Source: Cephalopachus bancanus | Taxonomy: Eukaryota > Chordata > Mammalia > Primates > Tarsiidae | Direction: 5' to 3' | NCBI GenBank assembly: GCA_027257055.1 | Contig: JAPVLO010001001.1 | Location: forward strand, 1-64,000 | Length of the DNA: 64,000 bases | Shown: positions 35,306 through 49,029 of the stretch, one piece after another | Numbering within the stretch: position 1 is the first letter of the stretch | How the letters are laid out: every line of letters begins with the position of its first letter | Notes under the pieces: generated by a model | Databases searched by the model: none | What the model was told of the DNA's origin: nothing | What the model saw: the letters and a program-made list of their open reading frames with translations, nothing else | Translations under genes and position numbers: made by a program

Positions 35306-38300
35306 CTGGGGCACCTATCAAAGAGGAGTGCCAGTCACCGACTCACTTATCAGAAAGTAGAACCAATCACTGGGGCAACCATCACAAACAAGAGCAAGTC
35401 ACTAAGGCATGCATCACATATGAGGACCAGTCTGTGAGGCATCCATAATAGAAGACAATCAGTCACTGGAGTACACATTAGTAGGGGCTAAGTCACTAGT
35501 GCTTCACTCACAGAGAAGGGCCATTAACTGAGGCAACCATCACAGAAGAGTCAAAAACAGTTCAGTACCTATCAAACTGGGGAATCAATCACTGGGTATT
35601 TTTCACATTGGATGCTGGCAACTAGAAAACATTACACAGGAGGCCCAGTCACTGGGGCGTCCATCATAGAGGACAGCTAGTCATTTTGTCATCAATTATG
35701 GAGAAGACCCTGTAACTGTAACATTCAACACAGAGGAAGGATAGTCATAGAGCACCCAATTTGGAGGAGGCCCATCATTTGCACTACAATTGTAGAGGAG
35801 ACCCGGTCAATAGAGTACACATATTATAAAGAAGTTCCAAGCACTGAGGAACAAATAACAGAGGAGGGCAAGACATTAGGTCAACCATTTTGGAGAAGGA
35901 ACAGTTACTAAGACACCCATCTTGTAAGAGGGCTAGTAGTGTGCTACAAAAATAATGGCTAGTCATAAAGGAATCAATCACAAATGAAGCCCAGTCACAG
36001 GGACATCCATTATGGAGAAGTATCAGTAAATGTGACACCCAGGACAGAGGAATGCTAGTCACTGGGGTGGCAATTATGGATGAGAGACAGTTGGGCACCA
36101 ATCACAAAGTCGCCCTGATAATTCAGGTATCTTTGATGAAGGAGAGTCAGTCACTGGGGCACCAGTCATAGAAGAAGTTTAGTCAATGGGACACCCATCA
36201 CAGAGGAGGATGAACCACTTGGGCATCCATTTGGAAGACCAGTCACTCATTCAGTATAGAGATGTGTTAGTCAATTGTGAACCAATTTTGGAGGGGGTCC
36301 ACTCACTAGGACAACCATCACAGATGGAGACCCATCACTGGTGAACTCTTTATTCAGGACTGCTAGTCACTGGGGCCCCAACACAAAGAATGACAGTCAC
36401 TGTGTCACTGATAAACAGAGGAGGGCCAGTTAACGTGATAGTCATCACAGGGGAGGGCCATTCATAAAGGCACATATGATAAAGGAGTTCTAGTGACTTG
36501 GTCACCCCTCACAGACAGGTGCTTGTCACTGTGGCACCCATCATAGAGGTAGTCCAGTCAGTGGGACACCAATCAATAAGAAATGTCCATCACTAGTATT
36601 CACAATAAAGAGGAGAGATAGTCACTGGGGCACCCATCACAGAGAAGGTACAGACAGGGGACCACCCATCATATAAGTGGACAGACACTTGTGCACCTAT
36701 TACAGAAACAAGGCAGTCACTAGGACACCCAATAAAGGGAGAGCTAACCATCAGGGAACTGGTCACAAAGGAAGTCCAATCACTAAAGAACAAGTCTCAC
36801 AGGAGGACCAGTCTCCTACACACCCATAACAGAGGAGGACTAGAAACTGTGGCATCAATCACAGAGGAAAACTAGTAACTGGAGCATCCTTTATAGAGGC
36901 AGGCCAATCACTGGTGCACCCATCACAGAGGAGGACCAGTCAGTAGGGCACCCATTAAAGGAAATGGAATCACTGGGGAAATCATTTTGAAGGAGGGTCA
37001 GTCACTGGAACACCAATGACAGAGTTGAGCAGGTCACTAGAGAACCTATTATGGAGGAGACACAGTCATTGGAACTCCTATCATATAATAAGACCAGTCA
37101 CTGGGGAACCCATCACAGAAGAAGGCTAATCGCATTATCACCCAGCACAGACTAGAGTCAGTCACAGTGACACCCATTAGAGAGGAGAAAATAATCACTA
37201 GGACTCCTATCACCAAGGAGAGGAATTCACAGGGGCACCAACCATAGAGATTTCAGTCAATGGTACACCCATAATAGTGGAGGGACAGTCTCATGTGCAT
37301 CCATTACAGAGCAGGCCAGTAACGTGGTTGCACATCAAGCTGAGGGTCAGTACGTGGGGCACATATTACAGAAGAGAGCCATTCACTGGAGAATTGATCA
37401 CAGGTTGGCTGATTAATGATACAGATAACACAGTCAAAACGCAGTCACTGGGGCAAAAAACACAGAGGACAGTCTGTCATTGAGGTATCCATCACAAAGT
37501 AGATCTAAACACTGAACCAGCTGTCACAAAACAGGACTAGTCACACAAAACAGAGGAGGGTACTCAATGAAACACACACAGAGAGGAGGGTTTGTCACTG
37601 TGGAACTGAAAACAGAGGAAGACCAGTTACTAGGGACACGCTACAGAGTGGGGCTGTTTGTTGGGACCACATCATAGAGGAATACCAGTCATGGGGCACC
37701 CATTATAAAGGAGAATAAATCATGGGGCAACCATCACAGAGAAGTGCCTGCCACTGACACGCCTATCAATGAGAAAAGAATGTAACTGTGGTACTCATCA
37801 CAGCCCTGGCCTTTTCACTGTCCCACCTATAACAGAGGAGACCCACTTACTGGGGCACTCATCAGAAAGAAGTTTTCTCACTAGAGCACCCATTAAGGCC
37901 CAGTCAATGTGGCACAATTCAATGAGGAAGTACAGTTACTGGGACACTAATAAGGAGGAGGGCTAGTCACTGATCCCCATACTTTAGTAATCCCAGTCGG
38001 GGCAGTGATAACAGAGGAAACATTGTCACAGAGGCATTGACTGCAGAAGAGGATTCATCACTAGAGCATTTATTTTACAATGGAAATCCAGTCACTGGGT
38101 CACTGTTCAAGTGGAGGTTCAGTCATTGGTACACCAAGCGCAGAGGTGGTGTATACCCTGGGCATCCATCAGAGATGAGGGCCAGTCATTGGAAGGGTAA
38201 TTACAGAAGTAGCCTAATCACTGGGACATCCATCACAGAGAAGACACTGTCATTGAGGCATCAATCACAGAAAAAAGTCAGTCAGAGGCACCCATCAAAG

Positions 38301-40070
38301 AGAAGATAAAGTCACTGATACATCTATCGCAGAGAAGTGGTAGCAACTTTGACAACATTTATAAAGGAGGCCTGGTTACTGGAACATCCATCAAAGAGGT
38401 TGTCAGTCACTTTGGCAATCATTATAGAGATAGCTCAGTCATCGAGGTATCTATCACAGAGGAGAGTCAGTAAATGGGAAAACTATCACAAAGGACATTA
38501 TATCACTGGGGCGCCCATCACAGAAGAACCCAGTCACTTTGACATCCATATCATGGACACTCATCACAACGTAGGGCACTCATCACTAGTATCAAAGTAG
38601 GACACTCATCACTAGGACACTCATCACAAAGTAGGCCAGTCACTATGGTAGCCAACACAGAGTAGAGCCTGTCACTGGGACAACAATCACAGAGGAGGAC
38701 CAATCAGTGAGGCAACAAACACAAAGAAGGAGAAACCTCTGAGGCCCCTAACACATAAAACAGCCTGTCATTTGGTTCCTATTACAGAGGAAGACCAGTC
38801 ACTGGGAGAGCTATCATAGAAGTGGGTCTGAACTGGAGCACCCATCACAGAGAAGGTCTAGTCACTGGAGAGCACCCAGTCCATAAAAGGAGGAGTCACT
38901 GAGGCAGGCAGAACTGAGAAGGGCCAGTCACCAGAGCACCCATCAAAGAGATGGTACAGATACATGGACACCCCTCACAGAGGAGAATTAGTCACTGAGA
39001 CAACAACACAGAGAACTTGTCACTGTGACACTAATAACAGATGAGGAATAGTCACTGGAGCATGCATTAACTAGGAGGGGCAGTAACTTGGACACTCATA
39101 ACATAAAGGAGCTTGTCAATGGGGCACTGATTACAGATAGGCCTAGTTAGTGGGACACTCATCACAAAGAAGTGCTTTTCACTTGTAATCTCTTAAGGAG
39201 AAGAGCCAGTCAGTGGAGCACAGATTACTGAGAAGGCATAGTCACTGGGGTACTGATCCTGGAGGAGGGCTACTAAATAAATGACCCATTATGTCAGAGA
39301 CCCAATTACTGAGACATCAATCACAGAGGAAATGTAGAACCTGGGGCACCAATCACAGAGAAGAATAAGTCACTGTGACATTTTTCACAGTCTGTCCTCT
39401 CGCTTGAGCACACATCACAAAGGTGGACCAGTCACATGGATGGCATTACAGAAAAGAGTCCATCACTGGGGCACCCACCATAGTGGGATAGTAACTAGGG
39501 CACCAATCACCGAACAGGTTCAACACTAGGCGCCCATAACAGAGAAGGTACAGTCTCTGGAACACCCATCAAAAAGACGTCTCAGCACAGGGGCACTCCT
39601 CAAACAGAGGTCTAGTCGCAGGGACATACAACACAGAGAAGGACTAATCTCTGTGGCATCCATATGGGAGAATGGCTTGAATTAGGGAAACCAATGTGGT
39701 AGAGGGCCATTTACAGAGGTACAAATCACAGAGAGGCCCCATCATTAAGATAAGCATAATGGTGAAGGACAAATCACTGGGGACCAATATTAATGGAGTA
39801 CCAGGCTCTAGGACACTCATCACAGAGGAGACCCGTTACTGGGGTACCCATTACAGATGGGGACCAATCACTTGGACACCAATTCCAGATGAGAGTCAGT
39901 CACTGGTGTGCAAATCACAAAGGAGAGTAAGTCAGTGAGACTAAAAAGAAGAGAGACAGTCACTGAGGCATTCATCACAGAGGAGGGCCTGTCACTGGGA
40001 CAGCCATCACAGAAGAAGGATCAGTCACTGTGACATTAATCAGAGAGAAGAGGCAGTCTGTGGGCTTTCT
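35306..40070 (+). repeat. 32-bp degenerate tandem array, block D
   Basis: Array resumes with CTGGGGCACCTATCAAAGAGG and runs in plus orientation to the SINE. The last 16 bp (40055-40070) are the SINE's target duplication. Units are as diverged as elsewhere. No genes are seen; the frames are repeat by-products. Confidence 0.92.
38552..38634 (+). repeat. Short-period local duplications
   Basis: The phrase CACTCATCAC occurs four times in about 80 bp, followed by AACGTAG, TAGTATC, TAGGA and AAAGTAGG. Spacing is well below 32 bp. This looks like small slippage events nested in the array. Confidence 0.7.
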
Positions 40071-40370
40071 TTTTTTTGGGGGGGTGGAGTCTTACTCTGT
40101 CAAGGGACTGGAGTGCAGTGGCCGCTCCCGGTCACCGCAGCCTCGACCTGCTGGACTCCAGCGATCCTTCCGCCTCAGCCTTCTGAGTAGCCGGAATTAC
40201 AGGCATGCGCTACCACGCCTGGCTGATTTTTTTATTTATTGTAGAGATGCGGTCTCGCTGCCCAGGCGGGTGTCGAACCCGCGGGCTCAGGCAATTCACT
40301 CACCTCAGCCTCCCAAAGGCGTGGGATTACAGGCTGAGCCACCGAGCCTGGCTTAGTCTGTGGGCTTTCT
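40055..40370 (-). mobile_element. Alu-type SINE with perfect 16-bp target duplication
   Basis: The antisense dimer itself is 40071-40354. The flanks AGTCTGTGGGCTTTCT at 40055-40070 and 40355-40370 are identical. The left flank adjoins array sequence, so insertion was into the array. This is the best-preserved of the five SINEs, with an intact B-box-like GGTTCGACACC on the minus strand. A run of G near 40078 interrupts the T-rich tail. Confidence 0.93.
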
Positions 40371-42153
40371 ACACTGAGAAGGTGTGGTCGCTGGACCACA
40401 TAAACTAGAGGAAGGCCAATCACTGATGCACTTGTCACAGGGTCAGGCCAAGCATGGGATCGCCCTTCAAATAGGAGGACTAGTCACTTGGGAATCCATT
40501 ATGATTGAGAAGCAGTCAATAGGGAATCTTTCACAGAAGAGAGCCAGTCACTGTGAAACACATCACAGAGGAGAACCATTAACTAGGCACCCATCACGGA
40601 GAAAAGCTATTCACTTTGGCATCCAACTGGAGGTTAATCAGTTACTGGGGCACCAATCACAAAGGAGGTCTTATCAATAGAGTACCTATCATGAGGTAAG
40701 CACAATCACTGGGACATCCACCACAGAGAAGGGTCTCTCACTGGGTCAGCCACTAAGGAGCAGGCCCAGAGACTGGGACAACAATCAGAGAGGATGTCTA
40801 GTGACAGGGACACCCATTTTGGAGGAGACATATTTACTAGGATAATCATGGAATAGGGCTTGTCAATGTTGCACCCATCAAAGTGGACACCCAGTAACTT
40901 GGGCAAAAGTCACAGAAAAGGCACAATTACTGTGACATCCAAACTGTATAAGGCTCAGTCACTAAGTCACCCATAATAAAGGAGTCCCAGTAACTGGAAC
41001 AACCATTATCTGCCATTCACTATGGTACTCATAACGGAGGAGATCATTAAGTGGAACGTTCAAAACAGAGGAGCATTCGATACAGGGTAAACCATTATGA
41101 AGAAGGGCCAATCACTGGTAACCATTTACAGAGGAGGAACAGTAGTCTGGGCAAACAAAATAGAGGAAGGAGAGTCACAGGACCACTCATTATGGAGTGG
41201 GACTTTTATTGGGACACCCATCAGAGAGGAAGGCTAGTGGAGAGGGGTACGCATTATGGAGGAGGGCCTGTCAGTTTGGCACAAATCACTGAGGAGACAC
41301 ACTTATTGTGGCACCGATTATGGAGGAGAGTTTTTCACTTAAGCAAACATTGTATAAGAAAACCAGTTACCAGGGCAGTGATCACATAAAAACCTTCATT
41401 GAAAAGTGCTCATCACTAGGGCAACCATTAAGGAGAGGATCAGTTACTGGGGCACAAATTCCCAAAGATCCACAATCATTGTGGCACCATTAATGGAGGA
41501 CGGCTTTTCACTGACACACCCATTATGTGGGAGACCCAGGCACTGGGGATACAATCACAGTGGAAACCTAATCACTGGGGCACTACAAAGAGAAAGGTCA
41601 GTCATTTAAATATTTTTCATAGAGGAGGGCCTTTCCTTGTGGCACCCATCACAGAGGAGGGGTAACCACTGAGCAACCATCATGGAGGAAGGGCAGTCAC
41701 TGGAACAACCATCACAGAGGCAGGTCAGTCATGGTTGCACCCCTTACAGAGAAGTGCTAATCACTGATGCATGGTACAGAGAGAAGAACTAGACTTGTGG
41801 CACTCATAACAGAGTAAGGTCAGTCACTGCAACACCGCTTATGGAGGAGGACTAATCATTGGGATAGCCTTCACAAATAAGGGTTAATCATTAGATTTCC
41901 TAGATTTCACAAAGGTCAAACAGTCACTGTGGAAACCATAATGGTTAAGGTCAGTCGGGGTCACCCATTATGGAGGAGGACCAGTCACTGGGACAGAATT
42001 ACAAAAGAGGGTCTGTGACAGGTGTATGTATAAGAGAGTAGGACCAGTCACTTTGAGGGGCAACCATCAAAGATAAGGGCCAGTCTCTGATGCACTCGGT
42101 ATAAAGGAGACCGCATCAATGAGACACTAATTACAAAAGAGGGCCTGGAAATA
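40371..42153 (+). repeat. 32-bp degenerate tandem array, block E
   Basis: Plus-orientation array between the SINE and the LINE-1 start. No features beyond the repeat are seen. The last array-like phrase is ACAAAAGAGGGCCTGG at about 42132-42148. Confidence 0.9.
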
Positions 42154-43556
42154 GAGGTTTAAGATGGCGACAGGACAAGCTGAACTGTGACAATCTCCAA
42201 AAATGGTGACTCCTATAGGCAGTTCCACTCACCCCCACAGTCGCCTCCAACATGGGGGGTAGCTATTATAGTCAGTCCCACATAGCAAATAGCCTACTTT
42301 TCATTATGACCTCAGCTGTTTTCCACCAGGTGCTGAAAAGCTGCTCTCAGTTTTGGGGTCTGGCTCAGGAAATTCCTGGCTTCAGCCCAGGAATTCCCAT
42401 CTCCCCCCTCTACTCCAAGCTGCCAGTGCACAACCAATGCAGCGCCCAGCTATAATGCTGATTCCTAGTGCCTGATGCCAAAACACACCACCATAGCTCA
42501 TCATAGTGGATCATCCACAGACTGGACAAGTGGGGAGAAAGGATGAGTGGAGAGAAAGGATTCTTGAAAGAGGAACCACCCATCACATCCATTTGCCAGG
42601 CAGAGATTTGCACTGCTCTAAGCATCTATGAGCAGCCTCCACCTTGGTTTCTAAGGTAACCTCGCCAAACCGGGGACAAAAACTCTTCCCTCTGCTGAAT
42701 CAGACACAGGCAACTCAGCTGTGACAGACCTCTCAGACAGCAAGTCAAGGGAACCAACCCAACCTATGAGTAAATCTATCTGCCTGCAATGGGGAGAGGC
42801 TAGAAAGCAGAGCTGAAGAGAGTTTAGACAATCAGGAAAGACTCCAGAGCTAGTCTGGTTTCTTATTTTGATTTTTGATTTTATTGTTTTGAGTGTTTGT
42901 TTTGCTCAGTTTTGTTTGCTTTCAGTTAGACTAATTGTGTTGGAAAAAATCACGTCAAAAGGCATGATTTTATTGGAAACTCTTTGTGTGATTACTGGTA
43001 TGTTTTAGGGAACTTTGTTTACTCTTTTCTGGTCTTGTGTCTCTTTTTGTTCATTACTTGGTATGTATGTCCGTGTTCCCTCTTACTTTTCTCTCTTTCC
43101 AACTTCTTCTTGACCCCACCTTCTTCCATTTTTTTCCTCATTTTTCTTACTTCCTTCTTTTCCAGGAAGCAAATCTAAGTCCCACTGTGTGGACCGATTG
43201 TAAGACAGTGGGAAGTGGGTTTTAGTGTGCACATACACTTGGTGGATACTGCGATCTGCAGATAGATTTTGAATCACAGCTTTCCTTAAGTTAAATCTCA
43301 AAAATGCAAAAAGTATAGCCCCAATCCACAGTCCTACCTCAAAAGTGAACAATGACAGTGGATGCTCATAAGGAAAAACAGGAGATTGACACAAAAAAGT
43401 AAAGGCAACCCCACCTTCCCTGACAAACAGAATTATAGAAGGGGAGGGAAAGGGGGAGAGAGTAAAATCTACACAAATAAAGAAAAATATAGGTTTCTCA
43501 TAGACACCTGGGAGATCAGAAACTGAGAAAACTGACTTTGGAATGCAAACAATGAA
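42154..43556 (+). promoter_or_regulatory. LINE-1 5' UTR
   Basis: About 1.4 kb of non-array sequence leads to ORF1, the size expected for an L1 5' UTR holding the internal promoter. It includes T-rich (42860-43150) and A-rich (43380-43500) stretches. An antisense open frame at 43083-43580 is composition-driven and shows no recognisable domain. Confidence 0.65.
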
Positions 43557-44400
43557 GTGCCCCCAGATGACTGGTCTCAAACTAAAAACCCAGATATCAA
43601 GACATTAATGGAGAGATTAAAAAGAATTGAGGGGAGACAAAAGGACGCTAGAAAGATGTTGATAACTGAGATAACAGTAGTAAAGAATACTGTGGATGAA
43701 ATAAATAACAAACTGATAAGCATGGAAAGCAGAATTAGCCAAACAGAAGAAAGAATCTCAAAGTTTGAAGACCAAAGCAGAACTAACCCAAACTGTAGAA
43801 AATATAGAAAAGAAGCTTTAAAAGACAGAATAAAGCCTTCAAGAGATGTGCAATTACTTCAGGAGAGCAAACTTAAGAGTAATTGGACTTCCTGAGGCAG
43901 AAAGAGAGACAGAGACAACCCTGGAACAAACATTCCATAAAATTATTCAAGAAAACTTTCCTCATCTCATCAGTGATGTGAAAATTCAAACACAAGAGAT
44001 TCAGAGACAATAAATGACAAGACCAAATCCCAGACACATAGTAATTAGCCTAAACAAAGTCGTATAAAATAAAAATCCTAAATGTACAAGAGAAAAGGTC
44101 ATATTACCAACCATGAAAGACCAATTAGAATAGCAGCAGATTTATCTGTAGAAACCCTTCAGACTAGGAGATCTTGGAGTCCTATCTTTAAAGTTCTAAA
44201 AATAAACAATTTCAACCAAGAGAAACCTACCCAGGCAAGCTAAGCTTAATCAATGAGAGAGAATTAAAATCTTTCCAAGTTATTCAATCCCCAAGAACTT
44301 ACACTGCAACCAGACCACCTCTACAAGAAACACTTCATAAAGTGTTGAACACAGAAGCAAAGGAAAAAAGAACAATAACGTTCTTCACAAGCATACAGGA
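43557..44400 (+). pseudogene. LINE-1 ORF1 (RNA-binding protein) remnant
   Basis: ORF1 encodes the trimeric RNA-binding chaperone of L1. The open part 43557-43895 has a coiled-coil-like region (ISQTEERISKFED near its middle). The RNA-recognition region follows in another frame: RRANLRVIGLPEAERE at about 43860-43910. The C-terminal domain continues to about 44350 with more stops. The start codon is unclear: the open frame begins at GTG. Confidence 0.8.
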
Positions 44401-44539
44401 AAAAGCTTAAGAACACACATGCACCAACCCCCAAAACAAAAGAAAGACAACAAACAAACAAGAACAACAGCAACAACTCTTTAAGAACTTAATGGTAGGA
44501 ATCAACTCTCACATTTCAATAATTAGCCTGAATATGAGT

Positions 44540-47500
44540 GGATGAAATACACCAGTGAAAAGGTATCATATGGAAAATTGATAAAATATCACCAGACAAC
44601 AATATATTGCCTTCAAGAGACTCATCTCACTACAAAGGACACTCACAGGCTCAAAGTAAGAGGATGGGAAGCAAATTTTAAGGCAAACAGAACACAAAAG
44701 AAAGTAGGAGTCACAATCTTAATCTCAGGCAAAATACACTTTAAGCCCTAAAACATTAAGAAAAGATACAGAAAGTCACCACATAATGATCAAAGCTTCA
44801 ATCCATCAAAAAGAAATATTCATTCTAAATCTAAATGCACTCAACATAAAAGTGCCAACTTTCATAAAGAAGTTTATAGGAAACCACAGAAAAAAATATT
44901 GACCCTAACATTACCATAGCTGCAGACTTTAATACCCACCTCACAACTCTAGATAGATCATCAGAACAAATAATTAGCAACAAGATCCGGAACCTCAGTG
45001 TGACGACCAAATGGACGTATTTCATACCTACAGAACACTCCACTCAATGACCACAGAATATACATTCTACTCATCATCACATGGAACTGACTCTAACATT
45101 GACCACATACATAAACCAAGAAAAACAAATTTAAATTATCGAAATTTTTTCATGCAAGTTCTGGGACTCCAGTGGAATAAAAATAAAAATTACACCAACA
45201 AGGTTTCTCGAAAACCCACAAAGACAAGAACAATAAACTGCATGATGATAAACAACTCCATGAAGAAATCAAAACAGAGATTAAAAGATACCTGGGAAAA
45301 AAATGAAATCGAAGAAACTTCTTACTAAAATCTCTGGGATTATAAAATCTGTAGTAAGAAGGGATTCATATCTCTACAAATACACTTGAAGAAAATGTAA
45401 GGATCACAAATTAACAGCCTAAAAAGTCACGTAAGGAAGTTGGAATAGCAAGAAAACCAAAACCCTAACTTCAGTAGAAAAAAATAGATAACCAAAATAA
45501 AAGACCAAATCTGGGACATAGAAGACAAAAAAGATGATACACAAAAATCTATGAAACAAAAAGCTTGTTCTTTGAAATGATAAACAAGATCGATGTTTCC
45601 CCAGCTAGACTGAGCAAGAAAAAGAGAGAAAAACTCAAGTAAATACAATCAGAAACAAAAAAGAGGAAGTCAAATCTGACCCTGAAGAAATATGAAAGAT
45701 TATTAGAGACTACTATTAACAATTGCATGGAAACAAACTTGAAAACCTTTAAAAATGGATGACTTTCTGACATCACACTGCATGCCTAGGTTGAAACAAG
45801 AAATGAAGACCCTAAATAGATCAATAGCAATCAAGGAAATTGACTATGTCAAAAGAAAACTACCTACAAAATAAAAGCCCCGGATCAGATGGTTTTCCAG
45901 CAGAATTCTGTAAAACATTCAAGGAAGAACTGACAGCAGTCCTTACTGAAAGTATTCCAGGCGACTGAGAAAGATGGAACTCTCTCAAATCATTTTATGA
46001 GCTAACATCATGTTGATATCCAAGCTAGGTAAAGACCCAACAAAGAAAGAGAACTACAGGCCAATATCTTCGATGAACATATATACTAAAATTCTCAACA
46101 GGATCCTAGAAAACCGGATTCAACAACACATCTCAAAAATTATCTCTCATGATCAAATAGGATTCACCCCTGGGATGCAAACCTGGTTCAACATTCATAA
46201 CACCCAAAATGTAATTAAATACAACAACAGATGGAAAACAAAAACCAAATGACTATATCATTAGATTCATACAAAGCTTTTGATAAAATACAGCACCCCT
46301 TCTTGATAAAAACCCTCGAACATCTAGGCATACATGGAACATACCTCAAAAAATTAAAAGTCACCTACGAGAAACCCACAGCTAGCATATGCCTAAACAG
46401 ACAAAAATTGGAACAATTTCCACTGAACACTGGAACAAGACAAGGATGCCCACTCTCACTCCTCCTGTTCAATATAGTATTGGAAGTCCTGGCTAGAACA
46501 ATCAGAAAAGATAATGTAATCTGGTGTATTCAAATAGGAAAAAAGGAAGTCAAGTTATCTCTCTTTGCATCTGACATGATTGTGTACCTTGAAAACTCAA
46601 GGGAATTTGTCAAAAATCACCTTACACTCATAAAGGACTTTGGCAAAGTCTCAGGGTATAAAATAAATATGCAAAAGACAATTGCATTTCTTTACACCAA
46701 TAATAAACAGAAACCCAAATAAAAAGCACAATCCCATTCAAAATGGTCACAGAAAAGTGAAATACCTTGGCATCTTCATAACCAGAAATGTGAAAAAGCT
46801 GTACAATGAAAAACTTCAAAACTCTGCTCAAAGAAATCAAAGATGACACAAAAAAGTGAAAAAAAACCCCATGCTCATGGACTGTAAGAATCAACATTCT
46901 GAAGATGTACATCTTACATAAGGCAATCTACAGGTCTAGTGCAATACCCATCAAGTTACCAGCAACATTCTTCGTAGATGTAGAAAAAACAATACAGGAG
47001 TTCCTTTGGAAACACAAACGACCAAGAATATCCAGAACAATCCTCAGCGAAAAAAAAGGAGATACCACACTACCAGACATTAAACTTTACTATAAAGCTA
47101 CAATAATCAAAACAACTTGATATTGGTAGAACAGGCATATAGACGAGTACAATAGAATTGAGTTTCCAGAAGAAAAACCTTAATTTCTCAGTCAACTCAT
47201 CTTCAACAAACCCTCCATCACCCATCCCTGGGGAGAGGACAGTCAATTCAGTAAATGGTGCTAGGAAAACTGGCTGACTACATACAGACGATTCTAACAG
47301 GACCACTATATCTCCAAACACAAAAATTAACTCTAAATGAATGAAACCTAAATGTAAAACCTCAAACCATAAGAACTTTAGAAAATGCAGGATACACCCT
47401 TATGGAAGTTGGAATTGGCATCCAATTCCTGAGCAAAAACTGAAATGCACAGGCCATAAGAGATAAAAGATATACAGGTGGGACCTGAAATTGACAAACT

Positions 47501-48330
47501 TCTGCAAAGATAAAGAAACCATCAAGAGAGCAGGGAGATAGCTCACAGACTGAGAAATAGTATTTGCCAACTCCATGTCTGACAAGGGCCTAACATCAAG
47601 GATTATCAAAAAACTCAAAAGTGTGAAAAGAAAAAAAAACAAACAGCGCCATTTCAAAATGGGCAAAAGATAAGAACAGTCACTTCTCAAAAGAAGACAT
47701 GTGAGCGGCCAAAAGATACCTGAATAAATGTTCAACCTCACCAGTCCTCAAGGAGAAGCAAATTAAGACTACAATGAGATATCACCTAATACCAGTCAGA
47801 ATGACCATGATCAATGACTCAAAAAACAAAAATCAGATGCTCGGGCGGATGTGGCAAAAAGGAAACATTTCTACACTGTTGGTGGGAGTGTAAACTAGTA
47901 CAGCCTCTGTGGAAATCAGTGTGACGATTCCTAAAAGCTCTAAATACCGACCTTCTATATGACTTTGCAGTCCCTCTACTGGGAAAATACCCTGAAGAAC
48001 CCAAATCACTCTATAAAAAAGATACCTGCACACGTGTGTTTAGCGCAGCATTGTTCACAATAACAAGATCATGGAACCAACCATGCTCTCCATCAAAAGA
48101 AGACTGAATTTTAAAAATGTAGTACATATACACAATCGAATATTATGCAGCCGTAAAAAAGAACAAAATCATGAATTTCGCAGCAACCTGGGTGGAATTA
48201 GAGTTTATAATACTGAGTGATCTCTCACAGAAGCAAGGTTCTGAGTATCACATATTCTCACTCATAAATGGATCTTGAACAACTATCATAACACTATAAG
48301 AAAAGCGTTGGCAGTGACAGGAAACTATAG
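44540..48330 (+). pseudogene. LINE-1 ORF2 (endonuclease and reverse transcriptase) remnant
   Basis: The endonuclease part shows CLQETHLTTKDTHRLKVRGW near 44602-44661 and TILISGKIHFKP. Further endonuclease-like segments include ITIAADFNTHLT-type sequence near 44920. RT is clear from 46010-46722: [39 protein letters not shown], and a catalytic loop reading [10 protein letters not shown] at about 46564-46593. The first Asp of the usual FADD is Ser there, so the RT is inactive. The C-terminal region runs to about 48330. Many stops and frameshifts are present. Confidence 0.88.
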
Positions 48331-48503
48331 GGGTGAAGAGAGGGGAAGCGAAGTGAGATTAAGGGTCGTCAGTATCTGTCTGGGGATGGGTGAGGCACAC
48401 CTCGTCAACAGGCTCCTATGCAATGCATATTTGTATACCTAAACTTAACTCTACCCCATAATTTTAAAATAAAAAATATGTAATAAAAGAAAAATAAATA
48501 AAA

Positions 48504-49029
48504 TGACTGACTCAAATAAAAGAAATGACAGCCGTCTCTTATAAGTAATGCTTTGTTAAGATGCTAACTTTTGTGTCAAATTCACTGTGATATCCAAAAG
48601 TGGGGAATTACAACTTGAAAGACAAAGATACCTCTGCAACTAAAGTGTATATTATAGAGGCTTTAGACCGAGTTTCTGCAACATGAATTTCAGTTCAGTT
48701 TTGATTTATTAAGCAGCATGGTCTAGTGTTTCAATTTCATGATTAGCTAATTAAAAGATGTCAGCATTGAAATGAGACCCACTATATTTTTCATAAAAGT
48801 GACTACAATAGTAATATGAGGGCAAGTTTAAATTCTTTCTATTTCAAATTATTATAAAAGTAAAAATTTCAAGTTGTTCAAAAATTGTGCTTAGTAAAAT
48901 TCAATTAATGTTATCAGTCTGTTCTTTTACCCCTTTTTCTTAGAAAATGCGTGACTATCAACTTCCTCAACAACCTGCATTCCTACCACCATATATATCC
49001 AAACCATATATTATATATATTTTTAAAGG
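48504..49029. other. Non-array DNA downstream of LINE-1
   Basis: AT-rich sequence with no array units, no coding frames worth noting and no repeat family that I recognise. It lies between the L1 A-rich tail and an ancient antisense L1M fragment. It is part of the 2.1-kb block that ends where array resumes at about 50646. Confidence 0.6.

Larger units (their letters stand above)
42154..48503 (+). mobile_element. LINE-1 retrotransposon, near full length, decayed
   Basis: About 6.35 kb in plus orientation: 5' UTR starting near GAGGTTTAAGATGGCGAC (the AAGATGGCG phrase is typical of L1 5' ends), ORF1, ORF2, 3' UTR and an A-rich tail with AATAAA signals near 48469-48490. Both ORFs are interrupted. 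No convincing target duplication flanks the element itself. Array sequence stops at its 5' end, but non-array DNA follows its 3' end. Confidence 0.9.

Noticed and set aside
43083..43580. A 165-residue antisense open frame in the LINE-1 5' UTR
   Set aside because: It is antisense to the L1, compositionally biased and has no domain. L1 antisense frames are known, but nothing here supports one.
47400..47741. Antisense open frames within LINE-1 ORF2
   Set aside because: They are shadows of the sense coding sequence and encode hydrophobic low-information peptides.
42130..48520. A clean target duplication immediately around the LINE-1 itself
   Set aside because: GGAAATA before the element and the A-rich sequence after 48503 do not match convincingly. 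The better candidate pair lies at 42132 and 50643.
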